64,000 nucleotides of DNA from Escarpia spicata (GCA_963995525.1 OZ023214.1:32880887-32944886); one strand, 5' to 3'. Numbered from the stretch's first letter, positions 1-11,719 are shown. Notes: a model not told the origin generated them from the sequence alone. Program-made: numbers and translations.

Positions 1-112
1 ATAATGTCACCTTATAGGATGTTGAACATGTGTACATAATGTCAGCTTATAGGATGTTGAACATGTGTACATAATGTCAGCTTATAGGATGTTGAACATG
101 TGTACATAATGT
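1..112. repeat. 35-bp tandem repeat, about 3 copies
   Basis: Three consecutive 35-bp units, each beginning ATAATGTCA and ending CATGTGTAC, nearly identical, fill the first bases of the window and probably continue upstream. They lie in the AAMP intron just before the first visible exon; the array ends about 20 bp before that 3' splice site. Confidence 0.9.
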
Positions 113-131
113 GTGTAATGTCTGGCTTCAG

Positions 132-3100
132 GAAAGCGAGCATGCACGGGGTACGAGGACGGAACAGTGAAAGTTTGGGACTTGAAAGCTGGCACGCCAC
201 TGCGCACAATTACAGGTAAATACTGACGCTTGCACCTTTTCACACAAGGAGCTCGTTACCAGACGAAGATCCTTGAGCCCACCTTTTTAACTTCTAACTC
301 AGATAATAAAAAGAAATAAGAAATGTTATAGCATTATACATTTTCGTCTGTTCAAGCGTGCCACACCGATACAGTGACATGTCTTGCGTGTCACCATGAC
401 AACGTGATCGTTGCTACGGGTTCCACCGACGGCCGGACAAAGTTGGTGAATTCGGTCTCTGGAAAGGTTTGTTCACTGCTTGTCTTGATCTTCTGCGGTC
501 AGAAATAGAGCCAAGATTTTATTAGCATGACTGAAGACTAGTAGGCTTTTCTCTGGCGAATAGACAAACACTGTTGCGTTACTGTTGTGTTCTATGTTGA
601 AATCTATGAAAGACTTGTAATGTGAATATACAGAAGATCTGATATGCACAAACGTGATAATGATGGTCCTGCAATATGTAGATCATAACAAAATGACCGC
701 CAACGATATAAATATGACATACAGTCGAACCTCGCTTTGTGGTTACCTCAGTAATAGAGCCACCTTGCAAATATGGCCACTCTAAGACAGTCCCGTATTA
801 TTTCCATAACAGTAAAGTGTAGGGAATTAGTCCTGACACTAATATGTACACGTCGCCATTCAGGTAACATTGGCCCAGTCTCAAGCGTGATCGTGATAAT
901 AAAAGTTCCACTAATATCTTCGAATTCATGTGATGATTTTCACCCATAGAGTAATTGATCATGTACCGTGTTAATTATATGCTCAAATTAGCATACGCCC
1001 CCTTTTTTAGCAGCATCTGACACTGTGACAGCGATCTCCATTGCTAACTTTGACTGTGGGATCCATCATTGTAATTTAGTTCCTACCAATGTCACACTAC
1101 CCTGGTAGATGCAAAGCTCATGGATGAACAAATATCTAAAGGTCCACCTGAATTATCATATTTTACAGTGTTCTGGTAGCCTGTTTCTCTGATGTAGACG
1201 CATACATCGCTTAACATTGACATATGCTGAGATGGCTGTATTCAGGAACCCCAGAGAATGGGTGTATATCTCTGTATGCTTATTGGAAGCTTGGAACCCA
1301 AAATTTGACATATTTCTGAGTCTCAAATATTTGTTAAGCACACCGTATGTTTACTAGAACGAATACGGTATGTTGTATTGTGTATGCAGGTGATTGCAAC
1401 ATTTGAGAGCAGATCTGCCGAGGGGACAGATAAGAACTCCATCGAGGCAGTCGGCTTCTCAAAAACGTATGTAGGAAACAGTGACACAGTCTCGAGAACT
1501 ATATTAATAAAGTGAGGACCAGACAATCGTTATTTAAAACAAAAAAGCTTGTTTGTTAGATGGTTAATAAATTGTTGCATTTTTCGTAAAACAATGGAAC
1601 CCCCTATGGTTTAGAGATCTCCCCATTCGTACATCGTTTCATAGGAACGGAATTTACAAATATACCCCATTATGGATATGATTAATTTATCTGGGAAACT
1701 CATCTCTCCAGAAACATACTCTGGTGCCATGTGTTCAGAGGTTCTACTGTGTTTTCCTGTATGACATATGCTTGCAGTATGCATGGTTATTGAAGCAACA
1801 TTTTAATGTCTGTGTAGGCAACATTTAATCGCCATCGGAACACTGGATGGGAACCTTGGTCTGTGGGATGTGTCAACACACATATTGAGGCACCAGTGTA
1901 AACACGAGGTAGGTGCTTTACACTAAGGTTGTTAGATTAGTAATAATCTGCATATCATAGAGTGACACACTTCAGCATTTGTCGGATCCCGACCCACTTC
2001 GATTTCGCCGTTATAACTTGTGTTTTGCCTAACTTTGATACCTCAGTGCGTTAGTTCCATCATTCAACATCATACCAGGCATATTAATATTTTATATTAC
2101 AAAAATACCTGGTTTGTGCTAGTCCGTGCCGCTGCGGTTGTGCGTTACCACATCATGTGCATAAAATGGGTGATATAGCAGCATATGTTCATGCAAACCA
2201 GGTCAGTGTTTATGCCTCAAAAGTGTGCTAAGACACATTATTCTTAAACGTAAATATGCCTGGGATACTGTTGAATGATGGAACTAACGCACCGAGGTAT
2301 TAGAGTTAGGTAAAACTTAAATTATAATGGCAAAATCGAGGTGGGTCCGAATTTGACACACGTGCCCACTCTTCTTATTTAAAAGTACAATGATTGATTG
2401 TTTTACATAAGTACTAACATTTTATCTAAATTGTATCTAGTCTAACACCTTGACCAACTAATTGCAGTGGCAGATTAAGACATTTGTGGGCTCTAGGCAC
2501 CTGGCACTTCCGTGAGCTCTAGGGGCAGATAGAGGATAGTCTGGTGGTGGCCAAAACCTTCAATTGCACCCCTCTTGAGGTTTGCCAAAAACCTCCACTG
2601 GTGCCGGAACGAAATTAATATTGGGTGGGCGGTGCTGGAGCTTCAGCACGACCTTGCCATCAGATCATGACATTTGGAAGGGGGGGTGCTGATGAAGATT
2701 GTTCTCCTTTATAGTAAATGATATAATAACACCTTTCTATAATGTCTGTCAAACATTCAAACGTAGGGCCTACATCAAGATTATTCCTAGCTTGCAAAAC
2801 TCGTTGGGTGAATGAAGTACCAATGAAACTTACGCAGTAGCCATCATTGGCTAAATCATATCTTGCTAGCTGGGTTTCGGGAATATTCACTCTACAAAAA
2901 TATGTTCAAGTATTTTCATGGACCCCTGGCTTTCGTGGGCCCTAGGCACGTGCCTTTCATGCCTGTTGTTTAATCTGCCACTGCCTAAGTGAACCAACAT
3001 TTGTTATTGTAGTTTGATGGTTAACTTGTTTTTTAATATTGACCTTTCTCCTCGTCATGCATAGTGAACTTCATCCTATATCATTAAAACTAAACTAAAT

Positions 3101-5155
3101 TACTATAAAATTATATTAACAAAAGCATGTCATTCAGTTACATTTAGGCAGTTACACTGTTAGAATGGGCTGTGTATACTATATCTTTTCAGTGCGTAAT
3201 GATTTTATGATACAAATTATAAGATTTTGTACTATTGAATGGGCCATACAACTATGACTGCTAGTGTCTTTATTATAAGATGCATAAGATGACTGGTTCT
3301 TTTATACCTAAATACTCAGTCTAGTATACAATATAAGAGGAAAGTCTACAGCGTAAGCATTAGAAACCTAACCATAACTATTTTCTATTACTGAGCCAAA
3401 CAGTAACTAACTCCAACTGTAATGTATAATAATAATAACACTAACCCTAATGAATGAAATTGACACTAACTATTTATTACCATTGTCTGATTGGTTCCAG
3501 CAATTACACACTCGACCCTAGTAAAAATGTCAAATGAATGATTATGCTAGGGAGCAAATGTTTCCGATACACATGTATTTCTGTGTTGTTATTGCCGCTG
3601 TTATCTTTGGCCAGGCGGGAATCGTGCGACTCTGGTGGGACGCGGTAGCGCCGTTCATCTACGTGTGCACACTAGATGGCGTTGTGCATCTGTGGGACAG
3701 TCGGAACGGACAGAGGGTGGCGCAGTGGTTTGGTCACACGGACGGCATTCTCGATTTCAAAGTATCACGGTTTGTATTTGTCTTTGTTTACCAAGTGACA
3801 TCTTCATTACAGGGAAGTTCAAAGAGGCAAAGAAGTACGAATGTCTTTCTGAGTCGCACACTGCCAACAGGGATATGTGTCTTAAGATAACTCTCGCCAT
3901 ATTTTAATTTTTCAAAAAAAATTTGCACACAATCCACTTATGTTTGAAATTATCTTTTAGAATGAAACTGTATTGATCCAAGTGGCCTTGTGATTTAATT
4001 TCACTGCTAATATCACAACTTTCTAAATGCCTTTCACTAATTTACTTGTTAAGTGTTGATAAGTAAATTAGTGTGAAAAGTGTGTATATATAAATATATA
4101 TGTGTGTATATATATATATATATATAATATTATATGTAGTAAGATATTAATTGTGAAATTAGTTTATGTGGACCAGTATAGTTTTGACCTTGAAGGTAAC
4201 TACAAGTTTATTAATTTAATAAGGAAATATCTCATTATTATCTGAGAAGGTAATAGTAAGTAAGTAAATTTATTTCCTCATCCAGATAATATACAACGCA
4301 ATTCAAGAGCAATGTAACACATATGAGGTGGCTACCAGAGAAGTATAACTTATCGAGCTGGTAGCCAATTAAATCAAACTCATATAGTGTACTCCCACAT
4401 ACAAAATATTACGTATATATAAAGGTTATACAGTGCATTCAATTGCAATAGCTTCAGGTTAACGACTTCCGTAAATTAAAGCTAGAGATGTTGTACCAAT
4501 ATAAGAGAATTCACAAGCGAATTTCTTACAATATATAATTAGATTTAAACTTTAGTTAATGCCAATTATAAAGCTCGTGGCTTTATGCTTAAAAATATTT
4601 AGCGTTTTCGAATGTTTAATGTCTACAGGTAGTTTATTCCAAAGTCGAGACCCTATTACTTTCAAGGAGTTCTCTCCAGTTCTATAATTACACCTAGGTA
4701 TATATAATTTGTTTTCCTGTTTGGAACTTCTGGTCATGAAGTCACTATTACATTTGTAAAATTGGTGGAATAGACTAGGAAGTTGATTCGTATGCTGTTT
4801 ATACACAAATATTAGAACATTTAGTTTAAATAGTTCCTGAACTTTAAGTATATTAAGTTCCCTGTGCAATGCTGTGGCACTGTCACGGCGGTGACGTTTT
4901 ATACTATATATATTTAATAATAAACATAGTTATGCATTTCTGCATTACTAGAGATCAAGTGTTTGAAAATGCATATTCAGTTAATTACTGTTTACAAATC
5001 TGTTAAATGGGCCGCCACAATTACGACCGCTTTAATGATGAATCCATCAGACGTGTTTCCAGTGCATTTCTGCTTCCAGAGACGGATGTTTCCTGGCCAC
5101 TGCCTCTGAGGATAAGTCAGTGAGGATATTCACCCTGCAGTCACTCGACAGGTAG
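132..5155 (+). CDS. AAMP: AAMP-like WD40 repeat protein, C-terminal half (6 exons, 5' part outside window)
   Basis: Six exons join in phase with GT-AG borders: 132-215, 357-466, 1390-1466, 1818-1908, 3615-3769 and 5080-5155, ending in TAG at 5153-5155. They encode about 197 residues of WD40 blades: YEDGTVKVWDLKAG, then GSTDGRTKLVNSVSGK, IGTLDGNLGLWDVST followed by HILRHQCKHE, then CTLDGVVHLWDSRNGQR, GHTDGILDF and finally ATASEDKSVRIFTLQS. The segments RHQCKHE, TLDGVVHLWD and GHTDGILDF match what I recall of animal AAMP (angio-associated migratory cell protein), a cytoplasmic and membrane-associated beta-propeller implicated in cell migration; fungal relatives (Sqt1) are ribosomal-protein chaperones. 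The N-terminal blades must lie upstream. Donors are GTAAAT, GTTTGT, GTATGT, GTAGGT and GTTTGT. At the fifth exon a GTATCA donor 8 nt earlier is possible, but only 3769 keeps phase into the last exon. The identification is by family recognition, not by a search. Confidence 0.88.
720..893. mobile_element. pogo/Tigger-like MITE, partial
   Basis: Starts at a TA with the terminus CAGTCGAACC and contains the motif AATAGAGCCACCTTGCAA, also seen in diverged form at 20553-20804 and 35058-35200. A TA target plus CAGT termini suggests a Tc1/mariner-pogo type non-autonomous element. The right end is not recognisable here. It lies in the AAMP intron between exons at 466 and 1390. Confidence 0.5.
964..1370 (+). 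mobile_element. MITE with CCGTATTCG termini, copy 1, ending 19 nt before an AAMP 3' splice site
   Basis: The element runs from TA at 964-965 to TA at 1369-1370. Its right terminus AGAACGAATACGG is the inverse of the CCGTATTCGTTCT terminus seen in the copy at 33639-34885; the left terminus here is decayed (CCGTGTTAATT). Left half (GCATACGCCCCC, CAGCATCTGACACTG) and right half (AGGAACCCC, GCTTATTGGAA, AAATATTTGTTAAG) are both shared with that second copy. The TA target suggests the Tc1/mariner superfamily. No coding capacity. Confidence 0.72.
1981..2357. mobile_element. foldback MITE with about 105-bp terminal inverted repeats
   Basis: Bases 1981-2085 are inverted at about 2255-2357: the left arm has CCCACTTCGATT, GCGTTAGTTCCATCATTCAA and AGGCATAT, and the right arm holds the reverse complement of each. 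The arms enclose about 170 bp. TGACACAC occurs at 1963-1970 and 2354-2361 and might be a target duplication, though its placement does not match the arm ends exactly. Located in the AAMP intron 1909-3614. Confidence 0.7.
2465..2983. mobile_element. hAT-like non-autonomous element, CAGTGGCAGATTAA termini
   Basis: The left end CAGTGGCAGATTAAG is repeated inverted at the right end (TTAATCTGCCACTG at 2970-2983). Subterminal sequence resembling GGGCTCTAGGCAC is also inverted near 2936-2950. The flanking octamers ACTAATTG (2457-2464) and CCTAAGTG (2984-2991) agree at six of eight positions, as expected for an old 8-bp hAT target duplication. Motifs near 2550-2600 recur at 41060-41215. An open frame of 76 codons on the minus strand (2660-2890) is not recognised as transposase. 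Confidence 0.72.
4080..4135. repeat. TA/TG microsatellite
   Basis: Alternating TATATA and TGTGTA tract in the last visible AAMP intron. Simple sequence. Confidence 0.85.
4253..4870 (-). pseudogene. non-LTR retrotransposon 3' end (RT C-terminal region), 5'-truncated
   Basis: On the minus strand 4869-4552 encodes 105 residues including LFKLNVLIFVYKQHTNQLP, SLKVIGSRLWNKLPVDIK and KTLNIFKHKA, the usual C-terminal tail after the reverse transcriptase of CR1/Jockey-like elements. The sequence then runs to a tail of TTACTTACTTACT type at 4253-4266. The same kind of tail ends the fragment at 33940-34778. It lies antisense in the last AAMP intron. It has no RT core and cannot be autonomous. Confidence 0.72.
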
Positions 5156-5553
5156 ACCACAGCAATGTCACATGGCGGCAGTCATGTAACAACTGAAACA
5201 AGTGGCCTCCACCAATTTAAGTCTGTTTCAACTGGAGAAATGCAAAGATGAAGTTGTGGTGTTGGCTAGTGCAATGGAACGACTGGTCCATATGAACTCA
5301 AGAACGGTTTCATTGTGGTTGAAAAGTGATGCATTGTTGTTGCAGAATATAAAGTTTTCAAGATTCTCCGGAAAGTTTAATTGATTTGAATGACAGGTGA
5401 AATGCTATACTGGGTATCTTATTGGTTGTTACATTTGAAATTTGCTATAATGTATGAATATATTAACGAAAGTAACATTTTACAGTATTGTTGTGTTTTA
5501 AATCTGCATCAAGTGTAAAACATTAGTGCTACAGGAACACTTTTCTTGAAAAT

Positions 5554-5559
5554 AATAAA
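5554..5559 (+). promoter_or_regulatory. candidate AAMP polyadenylation signal
   Basis: AATAAA about 400 bp after the AAMP stop codon, and the first clear hexamer on this strand before the 39-bp minisatellite. Use of this site is inferred from position only. Confidence 0.4.
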
Positions 5560-5690
5560 TGATGTGTCCAAAATACTATAAAATTGCCGCTGAAAGTTGT
5601 GGTAGGACGAAAACTGTAAACTTAATGAAGCCCTTACTTTTTTCTGATAAGATGAATTTATACATCTGTATGATGGTGGACGTTAAGTCA

Positions 5691-6041
5691 AATAACAATG
5701 GACACATTAAGTCACCAATATCTTGTACAAATAACAATGGACACATTAAGTCACCAATATCTTGAACAAATAACAATGGACACATTAAGTCACCAATATC
5801 TTGTACAAATAACAATGGACACATTAAGTCACCAATATCTTGTACAAATAACAATGGACACATTAAGTCACCAATATCTTGTACAAATAACAATGGACAC
5901 ATTAAGTCACCAATATCTTGTACAAATAACAATGGACACATTAAGTCACCAATATCTTGTACAAATAACAATGGACACATTAAGTCACCAATATCTTGTA
6001 CAAATAACAATGGACACATTAAGTCACCAATATCTTGTACA
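5691..6041. repeat. 39-bp minisatellite, 9 near-perfect copies
   Basis: Nine units of 39 bp (AATAACAATGGACACATT as start, AAGTCACCAATATCTTGTAC as end) with only one or two substitutions, for example CTTGAACA in the second unit. Because 39 is divisible by three, the array is open on both strands, encoding 13-residue repeats such as MDTLSHQYLVQIT on + and VQDIGDLMCPLLF on -. I regard these as by-products of the period and see no gene signals. Confidence 0.95.
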
Positions 6042-6099
6042 AACATGATGCATTTTTCATTTAAAAGTACAAAATATGTTGAGCATTCTTCGTCATTCA

Positions 6100-6545
6100 C
6101 TTAGACGGGAACGCCTGTCGCCCTCACGAATGATGAAGTCGTCTTCAAAGCCTCCATATCACCATATAGTTTTTCATTTAGGGATGTCATCTGGCCACGC
6201 TTGCCATCTGTGGCCATCCTGTAGTGGGCAGTGCTGAAGTATCATCAGGGCAGTTTCACAGCAGCACATGTCAGACTGGCCAATCTTCATTTTGTTATAA
6301 AGATGTGCTTTCATTCTGTTGTGTCCTGTTCGGAGTCTGAACAGACTGACCTGGTCAGCTATGCTGAGATGGTAGTAGCTGTTACTCTTGTTGTGCTTTG
6401 GGCACTGTTGGTGCCATTTTCATTCTGTCAGGGTCTTGATGGTGGTCTTTTCATCACTGTGTGATACTCCTTTGTTGTTTTGTTCCAGTTTCTCCCTTTC
6501 TTTTGCAGCTGTTTCGTTTCCCCTGATTCCACAGTGTGCAGGAAT
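6100..6545 (-). pseudogene. RNase H / C-terminal region of a non-LTR retrotransposon (I/Jockey-like), decayed
   Basis: Reading the minus strand from about 6540 gives HCGIRGNETAAKEREKLEQ, then KTTIKTLTE, and further on ADQVSLFRLRTGHNRMKAHL and KMKIGQSDMC. This order (AHCGIxGNE of RNase H, then LFRLRTGHNRLxxHL and a Cys-rich tail) is the C-terminus of I-like non-LTR polyproteins. Stops and frame changes interrupt it, so it is dead. It follows the minisatellite about 1 kb downstream of AAMP, in the opposite orientation. Confidence 0.75.
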
Positions 6546-6619
6546 CCACCTTTTCCAGTTTATATGCACCAATGTTCTTGTTGTTGAAAAATGTTGTGTT
6601 AAATATTGCTGCTGTCTCT

Positions 6620-8820
6620 AAATTAAAATTGCATATTTAAAATACAATGTATATGCCACAGCAATTTTATAACTATTTTCCAAAGACTTGTACAAATGTT
6701 ATTAGAAATATCAAATAATGTTAGGTGATAGTCATTGTTTGGTGAATTAAGCCCTGTAAATGTAAATAAAATGATTGTGGAAGCTTAGAAAGTAAAACAT
6801 CTTCAAAATATCTTCCAGTAGTTTTGTTTTAATTGTTGATGCTGAGGCTTTGCAATAAAACATCATGCCAACTGTTATCTAATTATTGTTCTGAGCATAA
6901 AGCACGTTCTAGATTTTACCTCGAGGTTTTGAGCAATTTTAACAAAAAATACATTATTCGTTAAAAATTACAATTATAAAAAAAAAATTCTCCTCAGTGT
7001 ACAAGTCACTTTTATTTTCCACAATGCCTACTCGGAATAGTCTGTCGTTTGTTCAGGAATCTTGTCTCGTCCCTATCACAGTTGTATGTATCTGTGCATG
7101 ATTCAAAATTAGTAGTAGTATTTGTCTTACACCAAGGCAAGACATTGCACTTAGTATTGCAGGACTGCTCAGAGCAAAGAGGAGCAAATATGTGTATTGT
7201 GAGTGCGTAATATTATTGACTCGATGGTCAGCGGTTGCTGCATCTACTCGGTCAGAATCACAACAGTGCCTGCCGTTTCCTGTGAGCTTGCCTCAATAGT
7301 CAAACAGCAGTTTTAGTTGTTGCAGCCATCAAGTTCACGACACTACTGGTGTGACAGTGCTGTCCGTGAACTGCTGAGCTAAGTACACAGTCCGTGGATA
7401 ATTTCGCTAGGAACATCTTGTCTGTGATGCAAATCGAATGTTCAACTGTGCAGACTCTGATTCACACAGATATGCATCTGCACTGCTCGACATTGGATTT
7501 CGAGTCAATGTGTATTCACAAGACACATGATTTTGTTCTCTTGGCTCTGTGCAGAATATTTCAATTTGGCAGTTATGCATAGCTGATCACTGGGCAATGG
7601 TGAGTGTCGTCATGCTCGTAATGCCTCATCCTACCAGTGATGAACTTGGCCCAGAGAAAGCAGCCGCGTTAATCAACTGGCACGGTCTTACTGGATGAAA
7701 CATGACAGCACATCTATACAGGGAAAGGGGAAGAACGAATGTTTCACAGCCTTTATAACTTCTAGTCCTGCAGCAATCAGTGCGATATCTAGCCTTGGTG
7801 TAGGAAAGTAACCGTCTTCCGAGTTGTATAACGGGTGGGAGGGATTCCTTTGCACACTCTTCTGCCCACGGAAACCCTCAATCGTACACATACTGGATCT
7901 GAAATGCCATAGATTCAAGCAGCTGAAGTCTGGCTGAAGAGTCGCCAAACTACCACCTATCCCGGGTGCTTGCAAGGAACACATAAGACTTGCCCATGAG
8001 AAGGCAAGTATCTGGTCTCAGGACCTTATCCTGCACCCAGAATGTCCCAATCCACTACAACTTGGATGATCAATAATTTTGAATAAATTAACCCGAAGTT
8101 GGTCGTGCAAACGAAACAACTTTGCATGCACTCACCTAATCCACTATGAAGGGGACGAACACAGGTGTTGCAGCACACGAGCGATTCTGGTTCGAGAAGA
8201 CATTGATGGTGAAGATTGAAGAAAAATTAACGGCAACTTCGTCCTATATAGGCTAGTGTCATGACTACACCAAACGACTTGCAGGAATTCTAACATTGGA
8301 CTTGTTCAACTCTACATCAGCAGAGCCATTATGTAATTTCTTAAATTATACAGACCCACAATTCACATTACGCTGGCTCCATTTTGGAGTTATATGTGAT
8401 ATATATGACTTTAATTGGTATGGGGATATAATATTACTGAAACATAGGCAAAACACCATTTTAATGAGTCACATGTGATATGATTATTATGAATAATAAG
8501 TGTTTGCATTTTGGAGAATTTTCAAAAAAAAATTATTTCCCCCTAAAATCACACCAAACCAACGGGAACAAAACAACAACATCACTTTTCATAATTTTCA
8601 TGGTTTTTAGATGGGACTGGCAAAATTCTACACACATCTACCATAGTATTTTACAGAAGTTTGTTGATCATCAGCTATATACAGCGTCAGTCAATCCGCG
8701 AGGTAAGTGTAGTCACTTTACCATTATTAATGTTCAAGTTAATGTCATTGTGAACCTTTAAGAGGCAATCTCTGTTGAATGAAACTGTCTATATGCTGAT
8801 TGTGACACACCAGTTAAGAC
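6620..8820. other. intergenic, no recognisable gene
   Basis: No ORF here has a recognisable domain. 7005-8290 is less AT-rich than its surroundings and contains a 98-codon open frame on the minus strand (7984-7688) that I cannot assign. It may be a decayed element, but no terminal repeats or conserved motif were found. Confidence 0.5.
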
Positions 8821-8827
8821 ATTTATG

Positions 8828-9566
8828 CTAATGTGAGACGTTAGACGACTTGCTACAACCTTGTTCTAGTATCTTGGAAATAAAGCTGAGGTTAGAAATA
8901 GGTCTATAACTGTTTACGTCTTGTTTAGGTAGAGGTGACTTCCTAAGAAGTGGTGTGACATGGGCGTATATGAAATCATCAGGAAAACAGCCACAACAAA
9001 GTGATGCATTTATGATATTTGTTATAGGTCCAGTTAATGTATCGAGACATGCTTTTAGTAGTATTGGTGGACATGGATCAAGTTCACAAGACTTATTTGG
9101 GAGGACATAATATTTTCTTAATTTCATCAACTGTTGCAGGTTCAAATGATACAAGTAGATAATTTACTTGTGGAAAGTTCCCACTGACATTACTTAAATT
9201 ATGACCCGGGAAAGCAGGACGAATAATACTGATTGTATTATTAAAGCGACTAGAGAACGAGTCACATAGAGACTTAATTGAAACTGATACATGATCAGGT
9301 AGCGATGGAGTCGGCCGTCTACATAGAATGTTAGTGATGCAGTTCCGTAGCTGACGCGGGTTATCAGACTTATTTATGACCATATTTGTATAATAATCTG
9401 ATTTAGCTTTGGCCATTTGTCTGCTACAAAGGTGACATTGCTTAGAATAGCGCGACCTGTCTAAAGGCGAGCGCGATTTGCGCCATACACGCTCTAAATA
9501 ACGACGACACCTTTTAGGCAGTATAATTTCGGAAGTCATCCATGGAGCCGGTGGCCTTTCTGACAC
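8828..9566 (-). pseudogene. non-LTR retrotransposon fragment: linker plus RT N-terminus (CR1-like)
   Basis: Two overlapping minus-strand frames form one broken product. 9566-9093 encodes the linker before the RT (PPAPWMTSEIILPKRCRRYL, then LPDHVSVSIKSLCDSFSSRF and VDEIKKIL). After a frameshift near 9100-9150 the second frame, to 8828, carries the first RT motifs (SCELDPCPPILLKACLDTLT, VTPLLRKSPLPKQDVNSYRP, ISNLSFISKILE). The catalytic YADD block is missing, because the fragment ends within the palm. A dead CR1-clade copy is the best reading. Confidence 0.82.
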
Positions 9567-9904
9567 ACATTTTTATTTTATAGGTGCATGTTTGTTAAGC
9601 AATGACAGCAACATAAGACACAGTAGACCTACGCTAACACAATAATGCTTATGTCTACCCTCATGCCAGTAGCACAGCAATGCGAATATGATTTGACAAG
9701 TCTACTCTGCCACGACTAGGTTCTATCGACGGACCCGAACTTCACATTTTCTCCAACCTTCGTTATTTTGAACCAGTATCTGCGAGCGCGTTACGATGTT
9801 TATGTATGTGTGTTTTCTAACATTTGGTTAATATTAAGATCTCGACTGTCATCTACCCAGAGGCTAAGTTCAAAGGGGCAGATCCAGACTAGTTAGGTTC
9901 ATTG

Positions 9905-11500
9905 TAACCCCGGAAATGGTAGCTAAGAAAATAAGGGCTATTAAGATAAGAAATCACCTGGAGTGGATGGGATTCCGCCCAAACTACTATTGGAAATTGT
10001 AGAACAAATTAGCGTACCGCTTGCAACAGTTTTCAATTTGCCATTAGAAGAGGGAGTGGTTCCTTTAGAATGGAAAGAGGCAAACATTATACCGTTATTT
10101 AAAAAAGGTTCGAGAAACAAGTCAGAAAACTATAGACCAGTGAGTTTAACATCAGTGATTTGTAAGTTATTAGAAAGACTAATTAAAGATCACATGGTGG
10201 ATTTTCTTGTTAAACATAACTTGATAAACCCATCTCAACATGGGTTTTTAAAAGCGAGGTCATGCTTAATAAATAGGTTATGTTTTTTGGAAGACATCAC
10301 TAAGTGGGTAGATGAGGGATCACCAGTAGATATCGTCTATTTAGATTTTCAAAAAGCTTTCGACAAAGTACCACATCAAAGATTACTGCTTAAACTAAAG
10401 GCCTATGGCATAGGAAATGGTATAATAAACGGGATAGAAAAATGGCTGACTGACAGAAGACAACGTGTAATAGTTGCTGGGGAGGCTTCAAACTGGAAAT
10501 CGGTATTGAGTGGGGTACCACAGGGATCAGTACTAGGACTTATATTATTCTTAATATATATCAACGATTTGGATGATGATGTGTTGAAATTTGCGGATGA
10601 TACAAAAGTGTTTAGAAGGATTAAAAGTGATGGAGATAGACAGCATTTACAAGATGATCTTGACAGGTTGATCAAATGGTCTGAAAAGTGGCAAATGCTG
10701 TTCAATTTTGGGAAATGTAAATGCCTCCACACAGGACATGGAAACGAAGAGGTAGAATATACAATGGGGGGTACTGTACTAAGTATGACTGTAAAAGAAA
10801 AGGACTTAGGGTTAACCATTAGTGCTGATATGACGGTTTCAGAGCAGTGCGGAATTGTAGCTTCAAAGGGAAGTCAAATCCTTGGATTAATTAGGCGAAA
10901 TATAGCGTATAAGGAAAAAGAACTAATAATACCGCTGTACAAAACAATAGTTAGGCCTCATTTAGAATATTGTATACAAGCGTGGAGGCCATATCGCAGG
11001 AAGGACATAGATATGCTAGAAAGAGTACAGAGGAGAGCGACTAAAATGATATAAAAACTGAGAGATCTTAGTTATGAAATTCGCCTAAAAGAATGTGGTT
11101 TAACAACACTAGAGACCAGGAGATTGAGAGGAGATCAGATAGAAGTGTTAAAAATAATAAATGGTTATGAAAATATTGATAGAATAATTTTTTTCTCAGT
11201 TAAGAAAGATAGAAGGACTAGAGGACATGAAGTTACATTAGCAAAGAAGCAGTGTAGATTATATATAAGGTCTCATTTTCACAAAGGACTCTAAATGAAT
11301 GGAACTGATTATCTGCTGACTGTGTGGGTGCTAGTAGCGTGAATGTTTAAAAATAAAATCGACACATACTTCAGACATATAGGTCAAAGGGTTGGACTCT
11401 CGATAAGCCAAAGGGCTTCCTTGTCCACCTGCCACCTAGAGTTAATTATCCGGGTGGCAATCTTATTAAATCTTGTTACCCATGCTAGTGCACATAACAA
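9905..11500 (+). pseudogene. non-LTR retrotransposon RT, 3' half, nearly intact frame with stops
   Basis: After TPEMVAKKIRAIK (about 9910-9950) and a frameshift, the frame 9963-11054 (363 codons) carries the RT domain in order: DGIPPKLLLE, EWKEANIIPLFKKGSRNKSE, NYRPVSLTSVICKLLE, QHGFLKARS, YLDFQKAFDKVPHQRLL, GVPQGSVLG, LIYINDL and the catalytic FADDTKVF, then SEKWQMLFNFGKCK and the C-terminal LEYCIQAW. A TAA at 11052-11054 interrupts the thumb or tail; reading on in the same frame gives LRDLSYEIRLKECGLTTLET and later, with shifts, FKNKIDTYF. The 3' end (GGGTTGGACTCTCGATAAGC at about 11388) recurs at 16199 and 31610. The order fits a CR1/L2/Jockey-type element. The active-site aspartates are kept, but the stop and frameshifts make it defective. 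5' end truncated. Confidence 0.88.
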
Positions 11501-11666
11501 CAAGTGCATATTATAAAAACATTGTTGGCGTGGCAAAGCTTTACGGAGGTCACGCGCAGATTTGTGATAGTGACGTAGGCAAACTGCGACGTTCTGTAAA
11601 CATCAATTCGTGCGTTTACGTCATAGTATAACTTGCCACAACTGGCAGTTTAAAGCTCGCCCACCG

Positions 11667-11719
11667 CCCGATTGTCTACGCTGCGACGGATATCGACCGT
11701 CGCAGAATAGACAATCGTG
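11667..11719. repeat. 21-bp-arm hairpin
   Basis: CGATTGTCTA, two bases, CTGCGACGG, a short centre, then CCGTCGCAG, two bases, TAGACAATCG. The paired arms total about 19 matched bases with one two-base bulge on each side. The surroundings (11600-11800) are more GC-rich than neighbouring DNA and probably belong to a decayed DNA transposon end. Confidence 0.75.

Noticed and set aside
2660..2890. 76-codon ORF in the hAT-like element as transposase
   Set aside because: No hAT domain motif could be seen; probably chance.
3534..3890. 118-codon frame from ATG at 3534 as a separate gene
   Set aside because: It is AAMP exon 3615-3769 plus intron read-through.
5576..6100. 174- and 116-codon repeat proteins
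   Set aside because: Period 39 is divisible by three so both strands stay open; no promoter, splice or conservation evidence.
10403..10819. 138-codon minus-strand ORF
   Set aside because: Shadow of the reverse transcriptase frame on the + strand, which has recognisable RT motifs.
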